From Nocardia aurantia (lineage in GTDB: Bacteria; Actinomycetota; Actinomycetes; Mycobacteriales; Mycobacteriaceae), in the NCBI RefSeq assembly GCF_009604425.1, contig NZ_WEGI01000016.1:124001-188000 (forward strand): 64,000 nt of DNA. Reading direction: 5' to 3'. How positions within the stretch are numbered: the first letter of the stretch is position 1; each line of letters opens with the position of its first letter. Below the pieces are notes generated by a model, which worked only from the letters and a program-made list of their open reading frames with translations, did no database searches and was not told the origin of the DNA. The position numbers and the translations under genes were made by a program. This document shows, in pieces, positions 16,147 to 26,206 of this stretch.

Positions 16147-18231
16147 ATGGCCGACCGCGCACCGTCCACTGTGTACATCGCCTCGCTCGAGGGCGACACC
16201 GGCAAATCGACGGTGGCGCTGGGTGTCCTGCAACTCCTGTCCGCCACCACGCCCCGGGTCGGGGTGTTCCGGCCCATCACGCGTTCGGCGCACGAACCGG
16301 ACTACATCGTCGAACTGCTGCTCGAGTACAGCACCGCCGATATCGGGTACGAACAGGCCGTCGGCGTCTCCTACGAGCAGATGCACGCCGATCCGGACGC
16401 CGCGATCGGCGAGATCGTCGCCCGGTTCCACGCGGTCGCCGATCAGTGCGACGCGGTGGTCGTGGTCGGCACCGACTACACCGATGTCGCCGCCCCCAGC
16501 GAACTCCGCTACAACGCGCGCATCGCCGCGAACCTCGGCGCGCCGATCCTGCTGGTGCTGCGCGGTTCCGGCCGCAGCCCGGCCGAGATCGAACAGGTCG
16601 CCGAGCTGTGCCGGGGCGAACTCGCGGCCGAGCACGCCCACCTGTCGGCCGTCGTGGTCAACCGGTGCGCTCCGAAGCGGCTCGACGACGTGGCCGCCGC
16701 GGTGGCCCCGATCGGCGTCCCGGTCTGGACCCTGCCCGAGGTGCCGCTGCTGACCGCGCCGACGATGGCCGAGCTGTGCCGGGCGATCGACGGCACCCTC
16801 TACTCCGGCGATCCCGAACTGCTGCAACGGGAGGCGCTGAGCGTCATGGTCGGCGGCATGACCGCCGAGCACATCCTGGAACGGCTGACCGACTCGGTGG
16901 CCGTCATCGTCCCCGGCGACCGGTCCGACGCGCTGCTCGCGCTGGTGAACGCCCATGAGGCGGAAGGCTTTCCGTCGCTGGCCGGGATCATCATGAACGG
17001 CGGCCTGGCGCCCGATCCGGCGATCGCGCGGCTGATCCGGGGGCTGAGACCGAAACTGCCGATCCTCGAGACCGAACTCGGCACCTACGACACCGCCGCC
17101 GCGGCCGCCCGCACCCGCGGCCGGGTGTCGCTGTCCAGCGTCCGCAAGGTCGACACCGCGCTGGCGCTGATGGAAGAACGGGTGGACGGCCGGAAACTGG
17201 TGGAGCTCATCGCCGTTCCCGTACAGTCCGCGGTCACCACGCCGCAGATGTTCGAATACCGGCTGGTGGAATGGGCGCGGGCGGACCGGCGCCGGATCGT
17301 GCTGCCGGAGGGCGACGACGATCGGATCCTGCGGGCGGCCGGGCGGGTGCTGCAGCGCGGCATCGCCGATCTGCTGATCCTCGGCGACGAGGCCGCCGTC
17401 CGGGGCCGGGCCGCCGAACTCGGCGTCGACATCGCGGCCGCCTCGGTCCTGGACCCGCGCACCTCGGAGCTGCGCGAACGGTTCGCCGAGGAGTACACGA
17501 AACTGCGCGAGCACAAGGGCATGACGCCGGACCGGGCCCGCGAGATCGTCGCGGACATCTCCTTCTTCGGCACCATGATGGTGCAGGACGGGCTGGCCGA
17601 CGGCATGGTGTCCGGGGCCGCGCACACCACCGCGCACACCATCCGGCCGGCGTTGCAGATCATCAAGACCCAGCCCGGGGTGTCGACGGTGTCCAGCGTG
17701 TTCCTGATGTGCCTGGCCGATCGGGTACTCGCCTACGGCGACTGCGCGGTGGTGCCGGATCCCACCGACACCCAGCTCGCCGACATCGCGATCTCGTCCG
17801 CGCACACCGCCGCCCGGTTCGGCATCGAGCCGCGGGTCGCGATGTTGTCCTACTCCACCGGCGACTCGGGTAGCGGCGCCGATGTCGACCGGGTGCGCAG
17901 CGCGACCCGGCTGGTGCACGAGCGGGCCCCGGAACTGCTGGTGGAGGGCCCGATCCAGTACGACGCCGCGATCGACCCGGTCGTCGCCCGGCAGAAGTTA
18001 CCGGATTCCCAGGTGGCCGGGCACGCCACGGTCTTCGTGTTCCCGGATCTGAACACCGGCAACAACACCTACAAAGCGGTGCAGCGCAGCGCCGGGGCGG
18101 TGGCGGTCGGGCCGGTGCTGCAGGGCCTGCGCAAACCCGTCAACGATCTCTCCCGTGGCGCACTGGTCACCGATATCGTGAACACCATCGCCATCACCGC
18201 CATCCAGGCCGGATCGGAGCAGCTGGTATGA
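16147..18231 (+). CDS. pta: phosphate acetyltransferase
   Basis: A 694-residue long-form Pta converting acetyl-CoA and phosphate to acetyl phosphate. The N-terminal domain has a P-loop-like GDTGKST (residues 16-22) of the CobB/dethiobiotin-synthase-like type, followed by a DRTGG domain. The catalytic PTA_PTB domain occupies about residues 375-690, ending in MGGLRKPVNDLSRG-type sequence (QGLRKPVNDLSRG). The stop overlaps the ackA start by four bases (ATGA), showing translational coupling. Confidence 0.95.
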   Translation: MADRAPSTVYIASLEGDTGKSTVALGVLQLLSATTPRVGVFRPITRSAHEPDYIVELLLEYSTADIGYEQAVGVSYEQMHADPDAAIGEIVARFHAVADQCDAVVVVGTDYTDVAAPSELRYNARIAANLGAPILLVLRGSGRSPAEIEQVAELCRGELAAEHAHLSAVVVNRCAPKRLDDVAAAVAPIGVPVWTLPEVPLLTAPTMAELCRAIDGTLYSGDPELLQREALSVMVGGMTAEHILERLTDSVAVIVPGDRSDALLALVNAHEAEGFPSLAGIIMNGGLAPDPAIARLIRGLRPKLPILETELGTYDTAAAAARTRGRVSLSSVRKVDTALALMEERVDGRKLVELIAVPVQSAVTTPQMFEYRLVEWARADRRRIVLPEGDDDRILRAAGRVLQRGIADLLILGDEAAVRGRAAELGVDIAAASVLDPRTSELRERFAEEYTKLREHKGMTPDRAREIVADISFFGTMMVQDGLADGMVSGAAHTTAHTIRPALQIIKTQPGVSTVSSVFLMCLADRVLAYGDCAVVPDPTDTQLADIAISSAHTAARFGIEPRVAMLSYSTGDSGSGADVDRVRSATRLVHERAPELLVEGPIQYDAAIDPVVARQKLPDSQVAGHATVFVFPDLNTGNNTYKAVQRSAGAVAVGPVLQGLRKPVNDLSRGALVTDIVNTIAITAIQAGSEQLV

Positions 18232-19460
18232 ATGCGGCGCAGGACGTCCGACCCGGCGCCGCGCACTGCGTGCTGGTGATCAACACCGGCTCGTCCTCGA
18301 TCAAATATCAGCTGCTGGAACCGGATTCGGCCGACGTGCGCGCGTCCGGCCAAGTGTCGCGGATCGGCGAGCCGGTCGGCGACGACACCGTCACCATCGA
18401 ACACCACGGCGCCCACGGCACCTCGGAGCACCGCGGCGCGATCCCGGACCACGGCACCGGGTTACGGCTGGCGTTCGAGCTGTTCGCCCGCGACGGAACG
18501 GATCTCGTGACCGCCGGGCTGCGCGCCGTCGGCCACCGCGTCGTGCACGGCGGGGAGATCTTCTACCGGCCGACCGTCATCACCGACGCGGTGGTCGCGA
18601 CCATCGACGAACTGTCCACCCTGGCGCCCCTGCACAATCCACCGAACGTCGCCGGTATCCGGTACGCCCGCGCGCTGCTGCCGGACGTCCCGCAGGTGGC
18701 CGTCTTCGACACCGCGTTCTTCCACGGCCTGCCGGACGCGGCCAAGACCTACGCCATCGACGCGCATATCGCAGCCGCTCACGGTATCCGGCGCTACGGC
18801 TTCCACGGCACCTCGCACGAGTACGTGTCCGGCCGGGTGGCCGAGGTACTCGGCCGCGACCCGGCCGCGCTGCGCCAGATCGTGCTGCATCTGGGCAACG
18901 GCGCCTCGGCGTCGGCGATCCGCGGCGGCCGCGCGGTGGACACCAGCATGGGACTGACCCCGCTGGAGGGACTGGTGATGGGCACCCGGTCCGGCGACAT
19001 CGATCCGGGGATCATCGCGCATCTGGCCCGCACCGCCGATATGGACGTCGAGGCCAGTTACGAGATGCTGAACCGGAATTCGGGCCTGGAGGGGCTGGCC
19101 GGGGTGAACGACTTCCGGGCGCTGCAGGCCGCGATCGAGGCCGGCGACCGCCGCGCGCGACTGGCCTACGACGTCTACGTGCACCGGCTGCGCCGCTACA
19201 TCGGCGCCTATCTGATTGAACTCGGTGGCGCCGACGCCATCACCTTCACCGCCGGCGTCGGCGAGAACAGTCCCGCCCTGCGCGCGGACGCACTGCGCGG
19301 GCTCGAAAGCTTCGGCATCGCCGTCGATTCCCTGCGCAACACCGCGAAGAGCCGTGCCGCCCGGCTCATCTCGCCCGAGGGCGCCGCGGTGTCGGTGCTC
19401 GTGGTCCCCACCGACGAGGAGCTGGCGATCGCCCGTGCGGCGGCCGTGCTGGTGGGTTGA
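18228..19460 (+). CDS. ackA: acetate kinase
   Basis: A 410-residue ASKHA kinase making ATP and acetate from acetyl phosphate (or the reverse). N-terminal LVINTGSSSIKYQLL, central RRYGFHGTSHEYVS and C-terminal FTAGVGENSPALR are the acetate kinase signatures. It is coupled to pta by a four-base overlap. One base separates its stop from that of the convergent pknG, leaving no room for a separate terminator. Confidence 0.96.
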   Translation: MNAAQDVRPGAAHCVLVINTGSSSIKYQLLEPDSADVRASGQVSRIGEPVGDDTVTIEHHGAHGTSEHRGAIPDHGTGLRLAFELFARDGTDLVTAGLRAVGHRVVHGGEIFYRPTVITDAVVATIDELSTLAPLHNPPNVAGIRYARALLPDVPQVAVFDTAFFHGLPDAAKTYAIDAHIAAAHGIRRYGFHGTSHEYVSGRVAEVLGRDPAALRQIVLHLGNGASASAIRGGRAVDTSMGLTPLEGLVMGTRSGDIDPGIIAHLARTADMDVEASYEMLNRNSGLEGLAGVNDFRALQAAIEAGDRRARLAYDVYVHRLRRYIGAYLIELGGADAITFTAGVGENSPALRADALRGLESFGIAVDSLRNTAKSRAARLISPEGAAVSVLVVPTDEELAIARAAAVLVG

Positions 19461-19461
19461 A

Positions 19462-22005
19462 TCAGAACCAGGACTTGGCGCGCGTCAGATTCGCCAGGTC
19501 GACCAGCGCGTAGCGATGGGCTCGGATCGGCGCGGAGCGGGCCAGCTCGCGCAGTCCGGCCTCGGTGCTCTGCCGGATACCGCGCTCGGTGAAGGGTGCG
19601 CCGAACAGGGTGGCGTTGGCCTCGCGTGGGGTCCGGCCCGCCTGTAGCCAGGCCAGGGCGGCGCCGAGCACCAGCAGCCGCATCTGACCGGCGCGTGGTT
19701 CGCCGGTGGGCAGCGCGCGGATCCGGGCGGCGGCCACCCGCAGCGTGTACTCGTCCATCTCGGCCGGAGCCGCCCCGGCGAGCATCATCAGCACTCCGGT
19801 CATCCGTGCCTCGGTGTAGTGCCGGGAGGCGAGCGGAACCTCGTCGAGCGCGGCCACCCCCTCCGCGACCCGGTTGGCCGCGGCCAGCCGCCGGGCCAGG
19901 CCGAAGGCGGCGCTGATGATGCCGCGATCGGTGCGCCGGACGGTGGCGTAATACTTCTCGGCGATCTCGCCCCACCGCTCGGGCTGCTCCGGATCCCCGT
20001 GCAGCAGAACGAGTTCGGCGGTCGCGGCGAGTGCCAGCCGGGGCGCGATCTCGCCGGGCAGCGCGCCGAGGACCTCGTCGAAACGGGCGTAGGCGCCCTC
20101 GTAGTCCTGCTCCAGCAGGTCCGCCACACCGCGATACCAGGCCACCCGCCAGTCGCCGGAATCCAAGCGGCTCAACAGCTCCCGGGCGAGCGTCGGCCGA
20201 TCCAGGGCGAGTTCGATGCGGGCCTCGGCGAGCGTGCTCTCGGTGGCGAAGGTGCTCGGCACCCCGCCGGGCAGATCCGCGGATCGCCGGCGCGCGATCC
20301 GCACCGCGTCCAGCGCCTGCTCCGGCTCCGGATGGGCGGTGCCGGCCAGCAGCGCCGCCGACGGATCGGATCCGTCGAGCAGCGGCACCGGCAGCGCGGC
20401 CGCGACCTCGTGCCTGCCCAGCGTGGTTTCGCGCGCGATGCCGTCCCGGTAGGAGTCGGTCTGCCCGACCAGCTCCAGGGTGCCGAAGCTGCTGCGCATC
20501 GGGCTGAATACGGTGGACAGCTGGGGATGTTCGACCCCGGTGTCGGCGGCCAGCACCTCGCGCAGCACCCCCTCCAACTGGCCGGCCATCGCCCGCGCGG
20601 ACGGGAAGCGGCGCTTCGGATCCGGGTCGGTGGCCCGCAGCAGCAGCCGGCGGAAGAACTCGTACCGGGCCAGCGTCGGCTCGTCGGCCGGATCGGGCAG
20701 CCCCTCCAGATAACGGCCCTTGTCGGCGGGCAGATCGATCGTCAGGGCCGCCAGCGTGCGGCCCGCGGTGTAGATGTCCGTCGCCACCGTGGGCCCGGTT
20801 CGCGAGATCTCCGGCGCCTGAAATCCTCTGGTGCCGTACAGATTTCCGTACGATTCGAACGGCGAGGTGGCGCCCAGGTCGATCAGCTTCACCTGGTCCT
20901 CGGTGACCATGATGTTGTCCGGCTTGAGGTCGTTGTACGCCAGTCCCAGCGAATGCAGATAGTCCAGCGCGGGCAGGATCTCCAGCAGGTAGGCGATCGC
21001 CTGCGCGACCGGCATCCGCTCCGGTTTCCGGTACCCGTCGAGCAGTTCGCGTAGCGAGCGGCCGCCCACGTATTCCATGACCAGATAACCGATCACGGCC
21101 CCCTCGGGATTGGGGTACTCGACGAAGTTGTAGATCTTGACGATGCTGGGATGGGCCAGCTCCGCCAGGTACCGGCGCTCGGCCACGGCGACCGCCTGCG
21201 CGGCCGTGTCACCACTGTGCAGCAGCCCCTTGAGCACCACCCAGCGGTTGTCGACGTTGCGATCGATGGCCAGGTAGATCCACCCCAGCCCGCCGTGCGC
21301 AATACACCCCTGCACCTCGTACTGGTTCGCGACCATATCGCCGGGTCGCAGATAGGGCCGGAAATCGTAAGGCGCGCCGCAGGTCCCGCACACGCCGACA
21401 CCGGCGGCGGGATGGTCGGCGGTGGCCCGCCCGACGGGTTTGCCGCAGCGCCAGCAGAATCGGCGCCGCTCCGCCACGCTCGGTTCGGTCAGGACGGCAC
21501 TCGGCGGATCCACCGGCGGCACGACCGGGATCTCCACCATGCCCGCACCCAACCGCAACATGGTCGGCCGCGACCGCGTGACCCAGCCGCGCCCCGACCC
21601 GAGGCCGCCCGAATCCGTCTGTGGCGCAGCACGACCCGATGTCGTCGCCGGTCCGGTGTCGACAGGCCCAGGACCGCGCCCGGTGTCGGCGTGCCCGGCC
21701 CGGGTCGCGGGCAATCCGGCACTGTCCGTACCGGACTCGCCCCCACCCTCCCGCCGGGATGCCACCCCCGTCGGCGGCAGCGCCGCCGCAGTGCCCTCCG
21801 CGGCGGCGTGCTGCGCCGCCGCCGGCCTGTCGGCTGTCCCGGTGTCGGCTGCCGGTGCGGTGGCCCGAGCGGGTTCGGTGGGTGGTTGCCCGGTGGAGGC
21901 GGGTTCCGGTGTGGGCGAGCCGGTTTCCCGGTCGCGGTATCCCGCCTCGGTGGCGGGCAGCTCCGGTTCGGGGGTGGGCCGGTCGTCCGGCCGGTTGGGG
22001 GGCAT
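19462..22005 (-). CDS. pknG: serine/threonine protein kinase PknG
   Basis: An 847-residue soluble kinase. A long disordered Pro/Ala/Thr-rich N-terminus (about 1-170) is followed by a rubredoxin-like metal knuckle with CWRCGKP and CGTCGAP (about residues 182-210). The kinase domain (about 225-500) has the catalytic lysine in WVVLKGLL, the unusual catalytic loop AYNDLKPDN and DLG in place of DFG. TPR-like helices form the C-terminal third. In M. tuberculosis PknG phosphorylates GarA to switch central metabolism in response to amino acids sensed through GlnH/GlnX. Those two genes lie immediately upstream, on the same strand. Confidence 0.96.
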   Translation of the reverse strand: MPPNRPDDRPTPEPELPATEAGYRDRETGSPTPEPASTGQPPTEPARATAPAADTGTADRPAAAQHAAAEGTAAALPPTGVASRREGGGESGTDSAGLPATRAGHADTGRGPGPVDTGPATTSGRAAPQTDSGGLGSGRGWVTRSRPTMLRLGAGMVEIPVVPPVDPPSAVLTEPSVAERRRFCWRCGKPVGRATADHPAAGVGVCGTCGAPYDFRPYLRPGDMVANQYEVQGCIAHGGLGWIYLAIDRNVDNRWVVLKGLLHSGDTAAQAVAVAERRYLAELAHPSIVKIYNFVEYPNPEGAVIGYLVMEYVGGRSLRELLDGYRKPERMPVAQAIAYLLEILPALDYLHSLGLAYNDLKPDNIMVTEDQVKLIDLGATSPFESYGNLYGTRGFQAPEISRTGPTVATDIYTAGRTLAALTIDLPADKGRYLEGLPDPADEPTLARYEFFRRLLLRATDPDPKRRFPSARAMAGQLEGVLREVLAADTGVEHPQLSTVFSPMRSSFGTLELVGQTDSYRDGIARETTLGRHEVAAALPVPLLDGSDPSAALLAGTAHPEPEQALDAVRIARRRSADLPGGVPSTFATESTLAEARIELALDRPTLARELLSRLDSGDWRVAWYRGVADLLEQDYEGAYARFDEVLGALPGEIAPRLALAATAELVLLHGDPEQPERWGEIAEKYYATVRRTDRGIISAAFGLARRLAAANRVAEGVAALDEVPLASRHYTEARMTGVLMMLAGAAPAEMDEYTLRVAAARIRALPTGEPRAGQMRLLVLGAALAWLQAGRTPREANATLFGAPFTERGIRQSTEAGLRELARSAPIRAHRYALVDLANLTRAKSWF

Positions 22006-22010
22006 GTGTC

Positions 22011-22979
22011 TCAGTCCCGGTAGGTGGGTGTCGGCGGGCCGGGGGAGGGGCCGAGGGAGGCGAGCCAGCGCTGGTACAGCCGCTCCCAGGTGCCGTCGAT
22101 CCGGATCCGTTCCAGCGTGTGGTTCACGAATCGCACCAGATCGTCGGCGCCCGAGGGGATTCCGACGCCGTACGGCTCATCGCTGAGAGTGCCGCCGACC
22201 ATCCGGGTGAACGGGTCCTGCACCGCCAGGCCGGCCAGCAGCACGTTGTCGGTGGTCACCGCGTCGACCTGACCCTGTTGCAGGACCACCAGGCAGTCGG
22301 ACAGGGTGGGCACGCTGAGCATCGTGGCGGCGGGCTGTTCGCGGTGCATCCGGTCTATCGAGGTGGTGCCCTCCACGACGCAGACCCGCTTGCCCGCCAG
22401 CTCGGCGAGTCCGGTGATCCGGGACGGCCGCAGCGCCAGGATCCGCTGATGCGCCAGCAGGTAGGGCGACGAGAAGCTGGCGTAGCGGCGGCGTTCACAG
22501 GTGATGGTCATGGTCTTCACCACCACGTCGACGGTGTGCTGTCGCAGCGCGGACTCCCGGTCGCCGGCGCCGAGGATCCGGAATTCGATCCGGTCGGTGC
22601 TGCCGAACAGGTCGCGCGCGATCTCCCGCGCGATGTCGACGTCGAAACCCGCGAGTGCGCCGGTCAGCGGATCCCGGAAACTGAACAGATTGCTGCCGAT
22701 GTCCAGTCCCACCACCAGCCGACCGCGAGTGCGGATGGTGGTCAGGGTGGGCCCGGAGACGTCGGTGCTGGGCCGCAGGCTCGCGGTGACGTCCCCGCAC
22801 CGCTGCGGCGGCGCGGCGGGCGCCCGGCTCTGTTCCGATCGCGCGCGGGCCGGCAACGGCGGTTCGACATAGCTGTCGGTCCGGGTCGGCGGCATGACCT
22901 CCGGCTCCGCGCGGCATCCGCCGGCCAGCGCCGCCGCGACCAGCAGGACCGGCAGGACCGCGCGACGGCCCGGCCTCAC
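22011..22979 (-). CDS. glnH: glutamate/glutamine-type substrate-binding lipoprotein GlnH
   Basis: A 322-residue extracytoplasmic solute-binding protein (family 3). The GTG at 22979 starts a lipoprotein signal with lipobox ALAGGC, Cys22. The bilobal domain shows RLVVGLDIGSNLFSFRDP and GFDVDIAREIARDLFG. In mycobacteria this protein binds Asp/Glu and signals through GlnX to PknG rather than feeding an ABC permease; no permease is present here either. The start overlaps the glnX stop by four bases (GTGA), and it ends 5 bases before pknG. Confidence 0.92.
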   Translation of the reverse strand: MRPGRRAVLPVLLVAAALAGGCRAEPEVMPPTRTDSYVEPPLPARARSEQSRAPAAPPQRCGDVTASLRPSTDVSGPTLTTIRTRGRLVVGLDIGSNLFSFRDPLTGALAGFDVDIAREIARDLFGSTDRIEFRILGAGDRESALRQHTVDVVVKTMTITCERRRYASFSSPYLLAHQRILALRPSRITGLAELAGKRVCVVEGTTSIDRMHREQPAATMLSVPTLSDCLVVLQQGQVDAVTTDNVLLAGLAVQDPFTRMVGGTLSDEPYGVGIPSGADDLVRFVNHTLERIRIDGTWERLYQRWLASLGPSPGPPTPTYRD

Positions 22980-24349
22980 CGGTACTCCCGCAGCCGCGGC
23001 CACAACCCGATCACGATCAGTGCCGCGGCCAGCGTGGTCGACGCCGCCGCGCCCGCCGCCAGCAGGTTCAAAGCGCGCGCGGCATCGGCGATCCCGGACC
23101 GCAGCGCCTGCCGGGTATGGCCGATCCCGCTGGTCAGCGCCCGGTCCAGGTCGTCCACCTCGGCGGCGGCCTCGTCGGGTCCCGGGCCGATCGCGACGGA
23201 ACTGGCACCGGGGAAGTCGCCGCGGGCGAGCGCGTCGGTCATCCGCTGATGCGACTCCAGCCATCGCTGCAGATGGGTGCGGGCCGCGGCGACATCCTCG
23301 CGCGCGGGGGCGTCGGCCGGATATTCGCTCAATATGGTGCTCAGGCGCGAGGTCGTCTCGTCGAAGATGCGGTCCTCGTCGCCACCGGCGTCGCGGCGCA
23401 GCAACTTCAGGGTCTCCGCCGACCGGGCCTGCTGGCTGAGGATGTGACCGATCGTGAGCGTCTCGGTCGGTACCGCGCCGTCGTCGCGGGCCCGGGTGGC
23501 GGTGGCGGCCGAGATCGTCCCCGCCGCCACGATCCAGGCCAGCAGCATCACCAGCACGATGGTCGCGGGCAACAGGCCCGGATTGAGAATCCGCCGGGTG
23601 CGCCGGGCCAGGAACACCTGCGCGCCGACCAGCGCCGACACCGTCAGCACGGGCAGCGCGATCGCCCCCCACGGCGGCCGTACCAGCCGGTACTGCGCGT
23701 CCGCGATCGCGGACGCGCGATGCTCCTGCAGCTGCTGGGCCATCGGCAGCAGCGTGGACTGCATCATGTTGGAGGCCTCACCGAAGTATGCCGTGCCGAC
23801 CGGATGCCCCTGCCGGTTGTTCGCCCGCGCGGTCTCGATCAACCCGGTGTAGACCGGCAACTCGGTCGCGATCCCGAGGAGCAACTGGGCATCCGGATCC
23901 TCGGTACCGGCATCGAGGGTCCGGTTCGACTGCACGACCAGTTCCACCGCGGCCTCACCGATCGACTGGTTGTACCGGTCCCGCATCTGCTGGGGCTCCA
24001 GGCCGCCGGAGATGAAGGAGGTGCCGGCCGCGGCATCGGCCGTCGACAACGCCGAGTACAGGTGCTGTGCCGAGTTGGCATCGGGTTCGGTGCTGTCGAG
24101 CACGTTCTGCAGGGTGTGCCGGCGATTGTCGACCGCGGTCGCGATCAGGATGCCGGTGGTCATGCACAACACCAGCAGCACCAGTCCGGCCGCGATCAGC
24201 TTGGCCGGCGAGGAACGAAGCAGGTCGCGCAGGTCGGTCGCGCCGAACTGCTGCCGGACGGCGACGGCCTCCTCCAGGAACGACCGGGACCGCGGCATCG
24301 CGCCGTCCGGCTCCGGCCGGTCGCCGTCGCGCCGGCGTCCCGGCATCAC
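22976..24349 (-). CDS. glnX: GlnX-like membrane sensor protein
   Basis: A 457-residue protein corresponding to Rv0412c by position and architecture. A cytoplasmic start is followed by a transmembrane helix near residues 50-70 (LIAAGLVLLVLCMTTGILIA), a periplasmic helical sensor domain, two central helices (GAIALPVLTVSALVGAQVFL and ATIVLVMLLAWIVAAG), a second periplasmic helical domain, and a last transmembrane segment before a short tail. It is the proposed link between periplasmic GlnH and cytoplasmic PknG. First gene of the glnX-glnH-pknG operon. Confidence 0.85.
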   Translation of the reverse strand: MMPGRRRDGDRPEPDGAMPRSRSFLEEAVAVRQQFGATDLRDLLRSSPAKLIAAGLVLLVLCMTTGILIATAVDNRRHTLQNVLDSTEPDANSAQHLYSALSTADAAAGTSFISGGLEPQQMRDRYNQSIGEAAVELVVQSNRTLDAGTEDPDAQLLLGIATELPVYTGLIETARANNRQGHPVGTAYFGEASNMMQSTLLPMAQQLQEHRASAIADAQYRLVRPPWGAIALPVLTVSALVGAQVFLARRTRRILNPGLLPATIVLVMLLAWIVAAGTISAATATRARDDGAVPTETLTIGHILSQQARSAETLKLLRRDAGGDEDRIFDETTSRLSTILSEYPADAPAREDVAAARTHLQRWLESHQRMTDALARGDFPGASSVAIGPGPDEAAAEVDDLDRALTSGIGHTRQALRSGIADAARALNLLAAGAAASTTLAAALIVIGLWPRLREYR

Positions 24350-24525
24350 CGGCCCGTCCCCGGCCCGTGCGCACGAGTGCCCGGGATCGCCCGCACACCC
24401 GAGATCGGGCGTCCGCTCAGCTTATTGTGGTCGTATCGACACCGTCCGCGGACGGCCCGGCCCGCCGGCGCCGGCCGGTGCGCGGAGGGAGCCGATATCG
24501 GTGGCAAGGATGGGACGGGACGAGC

Positions 24526-25200
24526 ATGCGTGGTGACGGGGACGGTTTCCTGTTCAGTCCGGATGGAAGCCGGCAATGGGGCCTGTATGGGGCTGCTGGA
24601 TTGTTGCTGAGGGCGCCACGAGCGCCTCGGATGGGCGGCGGAGCCATGGTATTGCTGCAACACCGCGCACCCTGGAGCCACCAGGGTGGCACCTGGGCAC
24701 TGCCCGGCGGAGCCCGTGACAGCCATGAGTCCAGTGTGCACGCTGCTGTTCGGGAGGCCGAAGAGGAGGCCGGTATCACTCCGGCGGCGGTTCGCGTCCG
24801 GGGCAGCCGGGTGACTGCGAGCGCACCCTCCGGCTGGACTTACACCACCGTGGTAGCCGATGTAGCCGAACAATTGCCAACTGTCATCAACATCGAGAGC
24901 GCCGATATGGCCTGGGTGCCCGAGGAGGAGGTCGCCGACCGTCCCCTGCACCCGGGGTTCGCGGCCGCGTGGCCGACCCTGCGCGCCGAATCGGCCCGCC
25001 TGAACCTCACCGGCCTACCCGATCCCGACGCGGTGGCCGCCGCCCTGCCCCGCACGATCGATCTCGCCGACCGGGGCTTCCTCTGGCTGCACGCCGAGGG
25101 TGACGACAGCCGCCAGGCCCGGATCGGCACCGCCGACCCCGCCACGACCGACGAACTCCTGCTGACGCTCGATCAGCTGCTGGCGCCCCCGCCGAATTAG
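24526..25200 (+). CDS. mutT3: Nudix hydrolase (MutT3-like)
   Basis: A 224-residue protein with a complete Nudix box: GARDSHE, seven residues, then REAEEEAGI, matching GX5EX7REUXEEXGU. It is expected to hydrolyse nucleoside diphosphate derivatives such as oxidised nucleotides. The assignment to the MutT3 branch follows conserved position between glnX and thiE (Rv0413). ATG at 24526 follows a purine-rich stretch. It is divergent from glnX and convergent with thiE. Confidence 0.87.
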   Translation: MRGDGDGFLFSPDGSRQWGLYGAAGLLLRAPRAPRMGGGAMVLLQHRAPWSHQGGTWALPGGARDSHESSVHAAVREAEEEAGITPAAVRVRGSRVTASAPSGWTYTTVVADVAEQLPTVINIESADMAWVPEEEVADRPLHPGFAAAWPTLRAESARLNLTGLPDPDAVAAALPRTIDLADRGFLWLHAEGDDSRQARIGTADPATTDELLLTLDQLLAPPPN

Positions 25201-25320
25201 CGGCCCGCTGTGCCGCACTCGCCCGCCGGTGGGAGTGACGCGCGATCCGCGCCGGCGGAAACCGTTCCAGCTCGGGTCGCAGCTCCGGCCAGCACCGGAC
25301 CTCGAGGCGGCGGCGCGGCC

Positions 25321-26031
25321 TCAGCGTCCGGCCGGCAGATTGGCGAGCAGCCGCTCCTTGAGCACGCGCGCGGCGGCCTCGGGATCGGCGGCGGCCGTGA
25401 TCGCGCGCACGACCACGATGCGGGTGGCCCCCGCGTCGAGCACCTCCGGCAGGTTGTCGGCATCGACGCCGCCGATGGCGAACCACGGCCGCACCGGCTC
25501 GCTGCCGGCGGTGTCCCGGACCAGATCCAGCCCGGCGGCGGAGCGCCCCGGCTTGGTCGGGGTGGCCCAGACCGGCCCGGTGCAGAAGTAGTCGATGTGT
25601 TCCTCGAGGGCGGCCTGTCCGGCCTGCGCGCGGTCGTGGGTGGACCGCCCGAGCACCACATCCGGCCCGAGGATCCGGCGCGCGTACCAGGGCGGCAGAT
25701 CGTCCTGCCCCAGATGCAGCACATCGGCGCCCGCGGCCAGCGCGATATCGGCGCGATCGTTGACCGCGAACAGTGCGCCGTGCCGGCGAGCGGCCGCCTT
25801 CAACTCGGCCAGCGCGCCGAGTTCCGCACGGGCCTCGAGCGGCCCGAACTCGGCCTCTCCCCGTGAACCCTTGTCGCGGAGCTGGATGATGTCCACCCCG
25901 CCGGCGAGCGCCGCCTCGGCGAAATCGGCCAGGTCGCCGGTGTCGCGCCGGGCATCCGTGCACAGATAGAGCCTGGCCGTGGCCAGACGCTCGCGAGGGG
26001 TGGGGGCGCGGTTGGGGAGGGACGGCTGCAC
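25321..26031 (-). CDS. thiE: thiamine-phosphate synthase
   Basis: A 236-residue TIM-barrel enzyme joining hydroxymethylpyrimidine diphosphate and thiazole phosphate. Signatures are VDIIQLRDKG, LFAVNDRADIA, LHLGQDDLP and the loop VWATPTKPG; the end AIGGVDADNLPEVLDAGA binds phosphate. The GTG at 26031 is chosen because a TACGGT box (26044-26039, minus strand) lies seven bases before it, the spacing of a leaderless transcript. It is divergent from thiO. I see no TPP riboswitch in the 175-base gap. Confidence 0.92.
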   Translation of the reverse strand: MQPSLPNRAPTPRERLATARLYLCTDARRDTGDLADFAEAALAGGVDIIQLRDKGSRGEAEFGPLEARAELGALAELKAAARRHGALFAVNDRADIALAAGADVLHLGQDDLPPWYARRILGPDVVLGRSTHDRAQAGQAALEEHIDYFCTGPVWATPTKPGRSAAGLDLVRDTAGSEPVRPWFAIGGVDADNLPEVLDAGATRIVVVRAITAAADPEAAARVLKERLLANLPAGR

Positions 26032-26206
26032 GCCCTCGACCGTAACCGCGCTACCGTAAGGAGTCGAAACTTGGTGGGTATCCCCGCTGCGATGGCGGCC
26101 GCGCGGAGGTACCCGACGTCCCTGTCCGTGAATCCGGCGTGGCCGGTGGCGAGAGCCATCGCCCCGCACGGATCGGCGTGGGGACCGAGACGAGGTGTGG
26201 AAGGTT

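Noticed and set aside
26032..26206. Possible TPP riboswitch in the thiE/thiO gap
   Set aside because: The conserved CTGAGA and GAACCTGA elements are missing on both strands.
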